A stretch of DNA of 64,000 nucleotides from Sphingobacterium thalpophilum (GTDB lineage Bacteria > Bacteroidota > Bacteroidia > Sphingobacteriales > Sphingobacteriaceae). Numbering within the stretch: position 1 is the first letter of the stretch; every line of letters starts with the position of its first letter. Under the pieces are notes generated by a model. The model saw only the letters and a program-made list of their open reading frames with translations. It was not told where the DNA came from and did no database searches. The stretch spans positions 3,596,001-3,660,000 of the forward strand of contig NZ_CP151087.1 of NCBI RefSeq assembly GCF_038396785.1, given 5' to 3'. This document shows positions 46,315-54,608 of the stretch, piece after piece. The position numbers were made by a program, and so were the translations under genes.

Positions 46315-47186
46315 TGTTTAGGTCTGTGTCAATAGGGATATTGCTTTGTTCATTGCTGTCTTTGGCAAGCTGCAAGTCGAAGATACAGCCGGTGGTTGCA
46401 AAACCGCTAGTTGCGTCATTTGCTTCTGCATTGGTTGTGGAAGAGAAAGTCGAAGCTAAGCCAGATACCAATTTATTGACACCTGAGGAAAGAAAGGTTG
46501 TTTTTTTACAGAAATCTGGAAACCATCCTTATTGGCGCCAAGAGGAAGCCATACATTATGATGTTCGTAAACCTAACTATGTCATTATTCATCATACAGC
46601 ACAAGATAGTATTGGGCAGACGATCAAAACCTTTCAGATTCCAAGAACTAAAGTGAGTTCACATTATGTCATTGGCCGGAATGGGGAGATTATACAAATG
46701 TTGAACGATTATGTTCGGTCTTGGCATGCGGGGGTGGCAAAATGGGGTTCTATTGTCGACATGAACTCCTGTTCTATAGGTATAGAATTGGATAATAATG
46801 GTAGGGAGCCTTTTCCTGAGGCACAAATTAATTCATTGATGACTGTGCTTGATACCTTGAAATCGCGTTATTTAATTCCAGCAAATAATTTTATTGGCCA
46901 TGCTGATATCGCTCCATCACGCAAGAATGATCCAAGCGTTTTTTTCCCGTGGAAAAAGCTTGCAGAACGGGGTTTTGGAATATGGTATGATGAAGGACAG
47001 CTTGTGGCCCCTCCTGATAGCTTTAATGCGATAGATGCGCTTAAAATTATTGGTTATGATACATCCAATCTAAAAGCCGCTATCGTTGCCTTTAAACGAA
47101 AGTTTGTCGTTCGAGATACAACCCCCGAATTGACCATATACGATAAGAGTGTATTGTACAATATCTATAAACAATACGGAGCCTGA
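46314..47186 (+). CDS. N-acetylmuramoyl-L-alanine amidase lipoprotein (Amidase_2)
   Basis: Zinc amidase that cleaves the bond between MurNAc and L-alanine. The 290-residue protein has a lipoprotein signal with LASC near residue 20, and a PGRP/AmiD-like Amidase_2 domain: VIIHHTAQDS near residue 92 (zinc His), SSHYVIGRNGEI near 117, SWHAG near 138 and GHADIAPSRKNDP near 201 with the further zinc ligand. A C-terminal helical extension of about 60 residues follows. It is coupled to the DUF3078 gene. Confidence 0.9.
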   Translation: MFRSVSIGILLCSLLSLASCKSKIQPVVAKPLVASFASALVVEEKVEAKPDTNLLTPEERKVVFLQKSGNHPYWRQEEAIHYDVRKPNYVIIHHTAQDSIGQTIKTFQIPRTKVSSHYVIGRNGEIIQMLNDYVRSWHAGVAKWGSIVDMNSCSIGIELDNNGREPFPEAQINSLMTVLDTLKSRYLIPANNFIGHADIAPSRKNDPSVFFPWKKLAERGFGIWYDEGQLVAPPDSFNAIDALKIIGYDTSNLKAAIVAFKRKFVVRDTTPELTIYDKSVLYNIYKQYGA

Positions 47187-47205
47187 TCAATCAGGCTTTT
47201 TTATT
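47180..47205 (+). terminator. Terminator of the envelope gene group
   Basis: A 7-8 bp stem AGCCTGA/TCAGGCT with a long T-run, beginning within the stop codon of the amidase gene. Confidence 0.75.
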
Positions 47206-47289
47206 TTTTCTGAAAGTATGATCTTATTGGCCAAAAAGAACCTTCAGCTCGCTTTCATTGCTGTTGGTGTCTGTGAAGTCATGAAGGTT

Positions 47290-49005
47290 TTATTTAAGAT
47301 CACTATTGTCCTCCATGGGACGAGGTACTTTCGTCCCCAGTTGTACGATATAGGTGATTAACATGACAGCTAGGCAGCCAATAAGATTTAGCCAGAGAAA
47401 AGGAATTTTATTTATCGTCCATACCGCTATCACGATAATTTCGGAAAGAATGGCTGCAAGAAAAACAGCTTTGCCTTGAATTTTCTTCATGTAGAAGGCG
47501 ACGATAAAGATCCCTAGGATAGTACCATAGAATAGTGAGCCCAGGATATTGACCGCTTCGAGGAGATTACCCAATCTGTTCGCATACAAAGCAACAATAA
47601 CAGTAAATGTACCCCAGATCAACGTAAATAAACGCGACCACAAAAGTTCTTGTTTTTCAGATGAGGTAGGATTAATAAATCTTTTGTAGATATCAATGGT
47701 CGTTGTTGAAGCCAATGAGTTGATAGCACTTGCTGTAGACCCCATGGATGCGAGAAAAATGACCGCTATGAGTAGCCCAATTAGGCCCTTTGGGAAGACG
47801 CTCGTCACAAAAGAAAGAAAGACATAATTATTGTCATTCGTTTCCGCTGTTGGGTTGTTTTTTTTGATTAAGTCCAAAGTCCCTTCTTTTACGACCTGCA
47901 TTTTTGCATTAAGTTGACCGAGTGAGGATCGATGATCAGCAATTCTTTTTTCATCGTCGTGATCCAATGCTGTATTAAGCTGCTGAACAACAGATTCACG
48001 TGTTTTAAACAGCTCGCTATGCTTTTGTTCGAGAATCTGGTAATCAGGAGCATATTTGCTTTCTTTAAGCTTCTTGATCTCGACTTGATTGAAAAAAATG
48101 GGTGGCTGATGGAATTGATAATAGGTAAATACCAGAACTCCAATCAACAGGATCGCAAATTGCATGGGGATTTTCAGTAGACCATTCATAATCAACCCTA
48201 TGCGACTTTCCTTGATCGAAGCCCCTGTCAAATAACGGCCTACTTGACTTTGGTCGGTCCCGAAGTAGGAAAGCTGTAGGAAAAAACCTCCGATTAGTCC
48301 TGTCCAAAGCGTATAGTTATTATTGAGGTCAAAAGTAAAATCCAACGCGTTGGTTTTTCCTGATTTTCCTGCAATATGAAGTGCTTTTGATAATCCAATT
48401 GACTCTGGCAGGAGATGGATAACTAATATGCCTGCTACGAGTAATGATCCAAAGATAATGCTCATTTGAAGCAACTGCGTATGAGATACGGCTTTGGTTC
48501 CTCCATAGGTCGTATAGATAACAACAAAAATCCCTATGGCCAATGTGGTCCAGGTAAGATCAATATGAAGAATGGTCGATATAATTAAAGCGGGTGCAAA
48601 GATGGTAATACCTGTTGATATCCCCCGCTGTATCAAAAAAAGAATAGCAGTGAGTCCTCTGGTTTTGACGTCAAAACGTTTTTCTAGAAATTCGTAGGCT
48701 GTAAATACTTTTAGCTTATGAAAAATAGGGACAAATGTAATGCAGAGCACAATCATGGCCAACGGAAGACCAAAGTAGAATTGGACAAAACTCATTCCAG
48801 AAGAATAGGCTAGTCCGGGGGCAGATAAGAAAGTAATGGCGCTCGCTTGCGTCGCCATTACTGATAATCCGACATGATACCAGGGTAAAGAACGATTACC
48901 TAGAAGATATCCATCAATATTTTTTATACCTCTACTCTTATAAACGCCATAAATGACAATAACTAAGAGTGTCAGAAATAACACGATCCAATCTGCTGTA
49001 CTCAT
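47290..49005 (-). CDS. Sodium:solute symporter (SSS family)
   Basis: 571-residue polytopic transporter of the SSS/SLC5 family. Recognisable: the first span STADWIVLFLTLLVIVIYG, GNRSLPWYHVGLSVMATQASA near residue 37 (sodium-site helix), and YTTYGGTKAVSHTQ near 165. A charged soluble insertion at about residues 305-385 (ending DLIKKNNPTAETND) separates later spans, a known feature of Bacteroidota members. Its start overlaps the stop of a 30-codon membrane gene (ATGA). It follows a PIG-L deacetylase, so an amino-sugar-type substrate is plausible but unproven. Confidence 0.9.
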   Translation of the reverse strand: MSTADWIVLFLTLLVIVIYGVYKSRGIKNIDGYLLGNRSLPWYHVGLSVMATQASAITFLSAPGLAYSSGMSFVQFYFGLPLAMIVLCITFVPIFHKLKVFTAYEFLEKRFDVKTRGLTAILFLIQRGISTGITIFAPALIISTILHIDLTWTTLAIGIFVVIYTTYGGTKAVSHTQLLQMSIIFGSLLVAGILVIHLLPESIGLSKALHIAGKSGKTNALDFTFDLNNNYTLWTGLIGGFFLQLSYFGTDQSQVGRYLTGASIKESRIGLIMNGLLKIPMQFAILLIGVLVFTYYQFHQPPIFFNQVEIKKLKESKYAPDYQILEQKHSELFKTRESVVQQLNTALDHDDEKRIADHRSSLGQLNAKMQVVKEGTLDLIKKNNPTAETNDNNYVFLSFVTSVFPKGLIGLLIAVIFLASMGSTASAINSLASTTTIDIYKRFINPTSSEKQELLWSRLFTLIWGTFTVIVALYANRLGNLLEAVNILGSLFYGTILGIFIVAFYMKKIQGKAVFLAAILSEIIVIAVWTINKIPFLWLNLIGCLAVMLITYIVQLGTKVPRPMEDNSDLK

Positions 49006-49094
49006 GAATAGTGGTTCGTGAAAATGTACAGAAAAAGGATGAATACGAATAGCCAGATAACGACCAACCAGTAGAAACGCTTCCAGCTATTCAT
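49002..49094 (-). CDS. 30-residue single-span membrane microprotein coupled to the symporter
   Basis: Reading the minus strand from the ATG at 49094 gives 30 codons then TGA. The peptide begins MNSWKRFYW, continues as an unbroken hydrophobic helix (WLVVIWLFVFILFLYIF) and ends TNHYS. It starts 5 bases after the stop of the 69-residue protein and its TGA overlaps the symporter ATG in an ATGA junction, as coupled genes do. A basic start and Trp/Tyr at both edges fit a type II single-pass protein. Some SSS transporters have small partner subunits (for example YhdT with PanF), so an accessory role is inferred. No homologue check was possible. Confidence 0.7.
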   Translation of the reverse strand: MNSWKRFYWLVVIWLFVFILFLYIFTNHYS

Positions 49095-49099
49095 CTTTC

Positions 49100-49309
49100 T
49101 TATCTATCTGAAGGCTTTTGAGGATAGATAACGCTATTAAAAATAGCAGCGATAATCAATCCGACAGCGGCACCTCCAAAGATGCTTAAAAATGTCTCGT
49201 TTGCAGTGAATCCAATTAATGCACCAAATACTACAGCAACTAAAAGAATGATTCCTTTTGCTTTGCCAGCATCAATTGTCGTGCAGCTGTTGTCAATCTG
49301 ATTTTCCAT
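49100..49309 (-). CDS. 69-residue membrane protein
   Basis: Small protein with two predicted spans: GIILLVAVVFGALIGF near residues 19-34 and FLSIFGGAAVGLIIAAIF near residues 40-57, joined by a short ANET turn, and a hydrophilic tail. It starts 7 bases after the PIG-L stop and ends 5 bases before the 30-residue gene, so it belongs to the operon. Glycine spacing suggests tight helix packing. No family recognised; probably acts with the transporter. Confidence 0.7.
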   Translation of the reverse strand: MENQIDNSCTTIDAGKAKGIILLVAVVFGALIGFTANETFLSIFGGAAVGLIIAAIFNSVIYPQKPSDR

Positions 49310-49316
49310 TATTATA

Positions 49317-51770
49317 TTATTTTGATTTTGATAGCAAATTTACGAATAATCTGTAAGCTCCGGGAATTCCGGCAGGCAATTGTCTGAAAAAAGACAAAGA
49401 TGTATAAACAAATTTACCTTTTCCATATTGAGCAATGAGTAATGAGCCATTATGTAACGGTTCGCCGGGATCTTGCATGGTGATCGGGGTGCGATATTTT
49501 TTATCAATATCTTCCGCAAAGTAGAGTCCCCGCTCCTGCACCCAGTGTTCGAAGTCGGCGTCGCTGATCTTGTTCGGGTAATTAAAAATCGGGTCATTTT
49601 TATCGAAATGTACCGTTGCAAGTTCGTCTGTTACACGGCTTCTTCCGATGCTAAAAGGAAAAGCACCAAAGTTTTTTGAGAACAGTCCATTGTTTACATT
49701 GTACTGTTCCAGGACCGTTCCACCCATGTTCACATACGCAAGTAGTCTGTTTTGGAGCTGCGCAATTTGCTTGTTAACGTTGAAAATTCGTACACCCAAG
49801 ATTACAGCATCGTAGCTAGAAAGGTCTGCTTTTAATGCCTGTTCGTTACTTAAAACATCGACTTTAACACCAATGGCTGCCAGCGACTCCGGAATTAGAT
49901 CCCCTGCCCCATGGATGTATGCCACTTTCTTTACGTCGTTGATCAGGTTGATATTGCTCATTTTTATAGCGACATCTGGAAAATAAACAATATTAGGGAT
50001 ATGATTGTAATCGATGGATTTTATCTCTTTTAAACGTTCTTTGTTCGCCAAGAGGAACCCCAGGGTATCAATGGAAGATTTAGAATCATCTGATGGTTTT
50101 ATGCTGATCTCTTTGGAAATTGCACGTTCGCCTTTGTCAAAAGATAGGTCAAAAGATGCCGGTGAAACTTCCCAGCCTTTAGGTACATGCGGTCTGACGT
50201 TAAATGTGGTTGTGTTTGCTTGTCCGTTTTTCTGAAAAGTCAGATTCACTTTGACAGTGTGGGCATTTTGTGTAAGTGCCAAAGGGCTGGAACTTTTTGC
50301 CGTCAACTGTGGGACGATCACAATGGGTTCGTAGATTTCGCCACGAACAGGATCGGTATATTTATATTTTATGGGCTGACTGAGTGTGATATTTTCACCA
50401 TTGATCCGGAGTTGAAATGATACCTCTGGAGCATAGGGGTTTTCTGGATAGCCAGTCAAGTTAAAATCACTGACGTTAAATTTGCCTTTTCCATGTGGTT
50501 CAATCAACCAGTATGGTTGTGTCGTCCTGTCGTCATGTATAAGAACAGAGTCTCTTTGTAGCTTGTTTATTTTTAGTGTTTCATGAATGCTATTTCCATT
50601 TATTTGGGTCAGCTCAACGGTTACATTTGGACGCCGAACAATAATGGAATGTTCCACTTTGATCTGATCTTCCAAGGCGTAGGATGGATTTTTAGCGATA
50701 CTTTCGAACCAAATTCCACCACAGGCAAGAATTAGTTTTTCAACCTCTTTTTTCTTTTCAGTTTTCCAGTATTCATCATCAATTTGATCCAGTGCTTTGT
50801 ACAGTTGGATCAATTCAGCAATGATCAATTCGGGTTTATCAATTTGATATGTTTGATTGATGTGATCAATCAAGGACTCAACTTTACTGCCGTTTTGAAT
50901 TCTTTTCCATGAGCTGTCAACACCATCCAAGAGTGTATTTTTGGCAGGTGCACCGTCTACATACTCAAAGTATTCGATTGATGAGCCACGTTGGCTTGCC
51001 GAACCAAAGCCTTGGCTTTTGTGTGATGAACGGCTGTGTGCGGCAATTTCTCCATAAGAGGCTCCTAGAAGAGAATTGTAATCCCCGATATCTATTTTTA
51101 ACTGATCTTCACGTGTATTGTTTTGACCTCCGAAGTTAGCTGTATTCCAAAGCAAGCGTTTAGCTTTCCAGGGGCGTACAAATTGAAGTTGCTCTGGAAA
51201 TTGATTCGGATCAGCAGCAGCTTTAAAGGCTTCATGTGCTAAAATTGCAGAGGCTTGATGATGACCATGTCCGCCTCTTGGATCTGGAGGGAAACGTGTG
51301 ATGATGACATCGGGCCTAAATTTGCGGATAATCCATACGGCTTCGCGAAGAACACGCTGTTTATCCCAGAATTCGAAAGTTTCTTCTGGGGTCTTTGAGA
51401 ATCCGAAATCATATGCCGAGGAAAAAAATTGCTCGCCCTTATCGATTTTTCGAGCAGCCAGTAATTCCTGCGTTCGAATCAATCCAAGTTCAATACCTTG
51501 TTCTGTTCCGATAAGGTTTTGTCCGCCGTCACCTCGAGTTAGGGATAAATAACCTGTTTTATATTTTTTTTGCTGAGCTAGCCAAGCGATTAGCCGGGTA
51601 TTTTCATCATCCGGATGTGCCGCAAAATAAAGGACTGAGCCCAACACGTTCAGTTTTTCTAGATTAACTTTAATTTCAGCAGCATTCCATTGTAGATTCT
51701 GTGCTTTAACGATTGAAGTTGACAAGATACCAGCCAAAATAATAATAACAGAGAGAAAAGGTCTTCGCAT
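49317..51770 (-). CDS. PIG-L family deacetylase, large exported form
   Basis: 817-residue secreted protein. After a signal peptide (cleavage near VKAQN) comes the LmbE/PIG-L metal-dependent N-deacetylase domain at about residues 40-260: AAHPDDENTRLIAWLA near 50 and GHGHHQASAIL near 170 provide the zinc ligands. The middle is beta-sandwich-like, and the C-terminal 200 residues (VILGVRIFNVNKQ, MGGTVLEQYN) resemble a ThuA/glutamine-amidotransferase-like fold. It leads an operon ending in a sodium:solute symporter, suggesting periplasmic deacetylation of an amino-sugar-like compound with uptake of the product. Confidence 0.85.
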   Translation of the reverse strand: MRRPFLSVIIILAGILSTSIVKAQNLQWNAAEIKVNLEKLNVLGSVLYFAAHPDDENTRLIAWLAQQKKYKTGYLSLTRGDGGQNLIGTEQGIELGLIRTQELLAARKIDKGEQFFSSAYDFGFSKTPEETFEFWDKQRVLREAVWIIRKFRPDVIITRFPPDPRGGHGHHQASAILAHEAFKAAADPNQFPEQLQFVRPWKAKRLLWNTANFGGQNNTREDQLKIDIGDYNSLLGASYGEIAAHSRSSHKSQGFGSASQRGSSIEYFEYVDGAPAKNTLLDGVDSSWKRIQNGSKVESLIDHINQTYQIDKPELIIAELIQLYKALDQIDDEYWKTEKKKEVEKLILACGGIWFESIAKNPSYALEDQIKVEHSIIVRRPNVTVELTQINGNSIHETLKINKLQRDSVLIHDDRTTQPYWLIEPHGKGKFNVSDFNLTGYPENPYAPEVSFQLRINGENITLSQPIKYKYTDPVRGEIYEPIVIVPQLTAKSSSPLALTQNAHTVKVNLTFQKNGQANTTTFNVRPHVPKGWEVSPASFDLSFDKGERAISKEISIKPSDDSKSSIDTLGFLLANKERLKEIKSIDYNHIPNIVYFPDVAIKMSNINLINDVKKVAYIHGAGDLIPESLAAIGVKVDVLSNEQALKADLSSYDAVILGVRIFNVNKQIAQLQNRLLAYVNMGGTVLEQYNVNNGLFSKNFGAFPFSIGRSRVTDELATVHFDKNDPIFNYPNKISDADFEHWVQERGLYFAEDIDKKYRTPITMQDPGEPLHNGSLLIAQYGKGKFVYTSLSFFRQLPAGIPGAYRLFVNLLSKSK

Positions 51771-52404
51771 GTTTAAAGATAAAGATTTTGATGAACAACG
51801 GATTGTTGGAGATTGTAATTTTATTGACAGTCTTTAGGTGGTGCGTTTTTGACCTTGGTTTATTGCTTTAACGTACGATATTAACCATTAACCTGATTCA
51901 ACTGAGGTCAATATTTAGCGAAGAGGTAAAGGGATCGATCGTTGAAAGGTAAAACATAGGTATAAATAAAAAACGGAAATCCCAATCAATTTGGAATTTC
52001 CGTTTAACAATTAAAATATTTTTTCCTGAAACGAATTTTTAGAGAATAGTTATTTTGTCGCTTCGCTCCAAGTGGCAACCTTTAACATAGTAAATATATG
52101 TAGAAAATATTTAGTTCTGTTAGATTACTTTAATTAGTTTTCAACATTGCTAAATTTTGTCAACATTTTAGCTTTTGGAGAACATATAATATATAGGCGT
52201 CATGCGTTTAAGATGCTGCAATACAACGATATTTAGGATAAGATAGATTCTCCACTACCTTAAAAAAAATCTGGATTGGTCTAAATCTAATTGCTTAGTT
52301 GTTTGACAAATTTCAATTGACGTTAGTTTCTATGCTTCAAATGCTCAAAAACGACAGGAACAACCTTTAAAGAAAGTTTCACACGAATACTTTTTTTGCA
52401 AAGA
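51771..52404. other. Intergenic region between PIG-L and the DUF6952-like gene
   Basis: 634 bases, AT-rich. It holds an isolated minus-strand terminator and a possible small RNA or micropeptide at 51964-52088 (separate entry). A TATCTTTA-type box just upstream of the PIG-L ATG (minus strand) may be its promoter. Nothing else was recognised. Confidence 0.5.
51964..52088 (-). ncRNA. Candidate small RNA or 12-codon gene with its own terminator
   Basis: On the minus strand a 15-bp stem (51971-51985 with 51991-52005, one G-U pair on that strand) followed by TTTTTTATTTAT forms a good rho-independent terminator, yet the nearest gene end upstream is 400 bases away. Just before it lies a GC-richer island (about 52056-52080) in very AT-rich surroundings. 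It can be read as ATG at 52088 to TAA at 52050, encoding MLKVATWSEATK. Whether it is a sRNA, a micropeptide or a 3' UTR end of the thioredoxin operon cannot be decided. Confidence 0.4.
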
Positions 52405-52659
52405 CTATTTATCAATAGCACCTAGAACACGCTTCATAAACATATTTAACGCGTCTTTTTTTGAGTTACCTTCTTTAATTAATTTATCAACCTCTACAGC
52501 TCCGTATAGGTTTGAAATCAATTCACCAAGAACGTCAAGTTCTTCATCTTTCAAAGGAGCTTCGGTTAATGCTTCCAGTGTCTCGATTGTTTCCAAGACA
52601 TAATCTACATCATTCTGCTCGATGAACTCTGTCAAATGCTTAATTACTGGTAGTTTCAT
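52405..52659 (-). CDS. Small acidic protein of the thioredoxin operon (DUF6952-like)
   Basis: 84-residue acidic helical protein (YVLETIETLEALTEAPLKDEELDVLGELISN) without signal peptide or cysteines. It overlaps the 3' end of the thioredoxin gene by 20 bases and is the third gene of a peroxiredoxin-thioredoxin unit, an arrangement that recurs in Bacteroidota and suggests a redox-linked role. The assignment to the DUF6952 group is from memory of the pattern and not certain. Confidence 0.65.
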   Translation of the reverse strand: MKLPVIKHLTEFIEQNDVDYVLETIETLEALTEAPLKDEELDVLGELISNLYGAVEVDKLIKEGNSKKDALNMFMKRVLGAIDK

Positions 52660-52954
52660 TGAATAATTCTACTAATGCGTCTAACTTATTTGTTTGTACC
52701 TGATTGACTAATTTACCGTTCTTAAAAGCGGCAAAAGTGGGTAGGTTATTGACATTTGCCAGTTTGCGGGATTCAGGAAATTTTTCTGCATCAGCAATAA
52801 CAAAAGGTACGCTATCATTTTCGCCAGCCAGTTTTTTGAATTTTGGTTTCATGATTTTGCAGTTACCGCACCAAGTGGCAGAGTACTGAACCATCACAAT
52901 ATCGTTATTGTTTACAATTTCTTGTAAATTATCGTTTTCTAATTCTTGTAACAT
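52640..52954 (-). CDS. Thioredoxin family protein
   Basis: 104-residue single-domain thioredoxin with the active site WCGNCK near residue 28 (usual WCGPCK), the cis-Pro in NNLPTFAAFKNG near 71 and normal length. The Asn in place of Pro between the cysteines may change redox potential. I start at the ATG at 52954 (MLQELEN) because the longer frame to 53023 adds non-homologous residues overlapping an upstream hairpin. Likely the reductant of the peroxiredoxin encoded just upstream. Confidence 0.85.
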   Translation of the reverse strand: MLQELENDNLQEIVNNNDIVMVQYSATWCGNCKIMKPKFKKLAGENDSVPFVIADAEKFPESRKLANVNNLPTFAAFKNGKLVNQVQTNKLDALVELFNETTSN

Positions 52955-52984
52955 GATTTTATTATTAAGGTGATTGTTGGAGAA

Positions 52985-53016
52985 ATCAACAGGAGCCGGG
53001 AAAAGCTCCTGTTGAT
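52985..53016 (-). promoter_or_regulatory. Hairpin between peroxiredoxin and thioredoxin genes
   Basis: A perfect 12-bp inverted repeat ATCAACAGGAGC/GCTCCTGTTGAT with an 8-base loop lies 23 bases after the peroxiredoxin stop. No U-run follows on the minus strand, so it could be an attenuator or an RNA-stabilising/processing hairpin that sets unequal expression of the two genes. Confidence 0.6.
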
Positions 53017-53038
53017 AAGACACTGTGGTCTTGTATTG

Positions 53039-53671
53039 TTAGTGTTTCGCTAAATAATCAGCTACACCTTTTCTATCTGCGTTCATGGCATCTTTACCTT
53101 CTTCCCAGTTTGCAGGACACACTTCGCCAAATTTCTGAACGTGAGCGTAAGCGTCGATCAAACGTAAATATTCTTTAACGTTACGGCCCAAAGGCATGTC
53201 GTTTACTGATTCATGGAATACACGGCCAGTTTCATCGATCAAGTAAGTTGCTCTATAAGTAACCGCAGAACCTTGAGCCAATGTTCCGTATTCAGGGTGT
53301 TCAACTTCTTGAACATCTAAGATTCCCAATATACTTGATAAGTTACGGTTGGTGTCTGCCAAAAGAGGATATTCAACACCTTCAATTCCACCGTTATCTT
53401 TTGCTGTGTTTAACCAGGCAAAGTGTACTTCATTTGTATCGCAAGAAGCGCCGATCAAGACTGTATTGCGTTTTTCAAACTCAGCAGCTGCTTCTTGGAA
53501 AGCGTGTAATTCAGTAGGACATACGAAAGTGAAATCTTTTGGATACCAAAACAAAAGCACTTTTTTACCTTCTTTAACTGCTTTTTCAAAAATGTTGATT
53601 TGTAAATTGTCGCCTAAATAATCAATTGCATCTACTGTAATGCTTGGAAAACTTTTACCTGTGAAACTCAT
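53039..53671 (-). CDS. Peroxiredoxin, AhpC/TSA type
   Basis: 210-residue typical 2-Cys peroxiredoxin that reduces hydrogen peroxide and organic peroxides. The peroxidatic Cys is in FTFVCPTELHAF near residue 50 and the resolving Cys in EVCPANWEEG near residue 172. The ATG at 53671 (MSFTGKSFPSI) is the homologous start; an in-frame ATG at 53713 would precede the promoter box. It leads an operon with thioredoxin and the small acidic protein. Confidence 0.92.
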   Translation of the reverse strand: MSFTGKSFPSITVDAIDYLGDNLQINIFEKAVKEGKKVLLFWYPKDFTFVCPTELHAFQEAAAEFEKRNTVLIGASCDTNEVHFAWLNTAKDNGGIEGVEYPLLADTNRNLSSILGILDVQEVEHPEYGTLAQGSAVTYRATYLIDETGRVFHESVNDMPLGRNVKEYLRLIDAYAHVQKFGEVCPANWEEGKDAMNADRKGVADYLAKH

Positions 53672-53699
53672 AATATATCTTTCTTTTTTTTTGTTGACA

Positions 53700-53707
53700 C
53701 AAAGATA
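53700..53707 (-). promoter_or_regulatory. Minus-7 box TATCTTTG of the peroxiredoxin operon
   Basis: CAAAGATA on the plus strand, i.e. TATCTTTG on the minus strand, exactly matching TAnnTTTG, 28 bases before the ATG. Confidence 0.6.
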
Positions 53708-53899
53708 CAGCAAATCGATCCAAAAAGCGAATTGATTTTACCAATACACTATCGTCAAAATCTATTATGACTAGATTATAACAATAAGTTTTTATTATAA
53801 TAATGATAACTTGATCTGGCGAAGAGCAGGCCATTTAAATGTTTCTTGAAAATAAATGAATTCATACTGCGGTAGTTACAAATTTATGGCCTGAAATAA

Positions 53900-53930
53900 T
53901 TGCAGTTTTGCATATCAAAAGCTACTTTTG
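53900..53930 (+). promoter_or_regulatory. Promoter of tRNA-Tyr
   Basis: TTG at 53900-53902 and TACTTTTG at 53923-53930 with a 20-base spacer, the best two-box match to the Bacteroidota consensus in the window; it ends 30 bases before the tRNA. Confidence 0.65.
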
Positions 53931-53960
53931 CGACGTTCAATTCTAGAACAACACAATGCT

Positions 53961-54044
53961 GGAGGGGTTCCAGAGCGGTCAAATGGGACGGACTGTAAAT
54001 CCGTTGCTTCGGCTTCGAAGGTTCGAATCCTTCTCCCTCCACCA
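53961..54044 (+). tRNA. tRNA-Tyr (GTA)
   Basis: Cloverleaf with acceptor GGAGGGG pairing TCCCTCC, anticodon stem ACGGA/TCCGT with loop CTGTAAA (anticodon GTA), a long variable arm as expected for tRNA-Tyr, T-loop GTTCGAATC and an encoded CCA at 54042-54044. Confidence 0.95.
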
Positions 54045-54242
54045 TTTTCCATTTTCTAAATCCAGTTTATCTTTCAGGTTCTAAATTTGCGTTTGTTCGG
54101 GACTATTCCATCGTGCATGAAACGGCTTTAATGTAGATTTTTTGCTATTGTGGATGTTAATGGCTTTAGTAAAAGGATCATGTACAAAAGTTGTGGAGGG
54201 GATAAAAAATAATTAGATATTTGTGCTTTGATATTTATACAG

Positions 54243-54608
54243 ATGCACGAATCTTTCAACGCGTTAATGCCCTTAATTATTCCCGAAGGAGTTTCCGATT
54301 ATTTTGAGATGACCCACTATTCCAAAGAAGAAAAAAGACTGGATATCTTTCTGGAGGAACTCAATAATACACCTGAAGAATATCAAGGCCAGAAGTTGAT
54401 TTCCAAGGGGTTTTTCGAACCCGTTACCCTTCAAGATTTTCCTATCCGTGGCATGCAGGTCTATCTTCATGTCAAGCGCCGCAGGTGGCTCAACCAGGAT
54501 ACCGATAAAGTAGTCTACAGAAATTGGGAACTAGTAGCCAAAGGGACGCGCATCACACAGGATTTCGCAGCTTTTTTAAAAGGTATCAGCGGACAACCAG
54601 GCTCATAG
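54243..54608 (+). CDS. ISAon1-type transposase, N-terminal frame (orfA)
   Basis: 121-residue N-terminal part of a split ISL3-like transposase, containing the basic segment VYLHVKRRRWLNQDTDKVVYRNW that precedes the catalytic domain in this group. The start at 54243 (MHESFNAL) is the first good ATG within the element. The frame ends at TAG 54606-54608 after CTTTTTTAAAAGG; orfB overlaps it in the +1 frame from 54580, so a fusion protein by frameshifting or slippage is possible. Confidence 0.8.
   Translation: MHESFNALMPLIIPEGVSDYFEMTHYSKEEKRLDIFLEELNNTPEEYQGQKLISKGFFEPVTLQDFPIRGMQVYLHVKRRRWLNQDTDKVVYRNWELVAKGTRITQDFAAFLKGISGQPGS

Noticed and set aside
54572..54584. A T-TTA-AAA heptamer in frame in orfA, a classic -1 slippery site
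   Set aside because: orfB lies in the +1 frame relative to orfA, so a -1 shift would hit a stop; slippage or +1/-2 shifting fits better.
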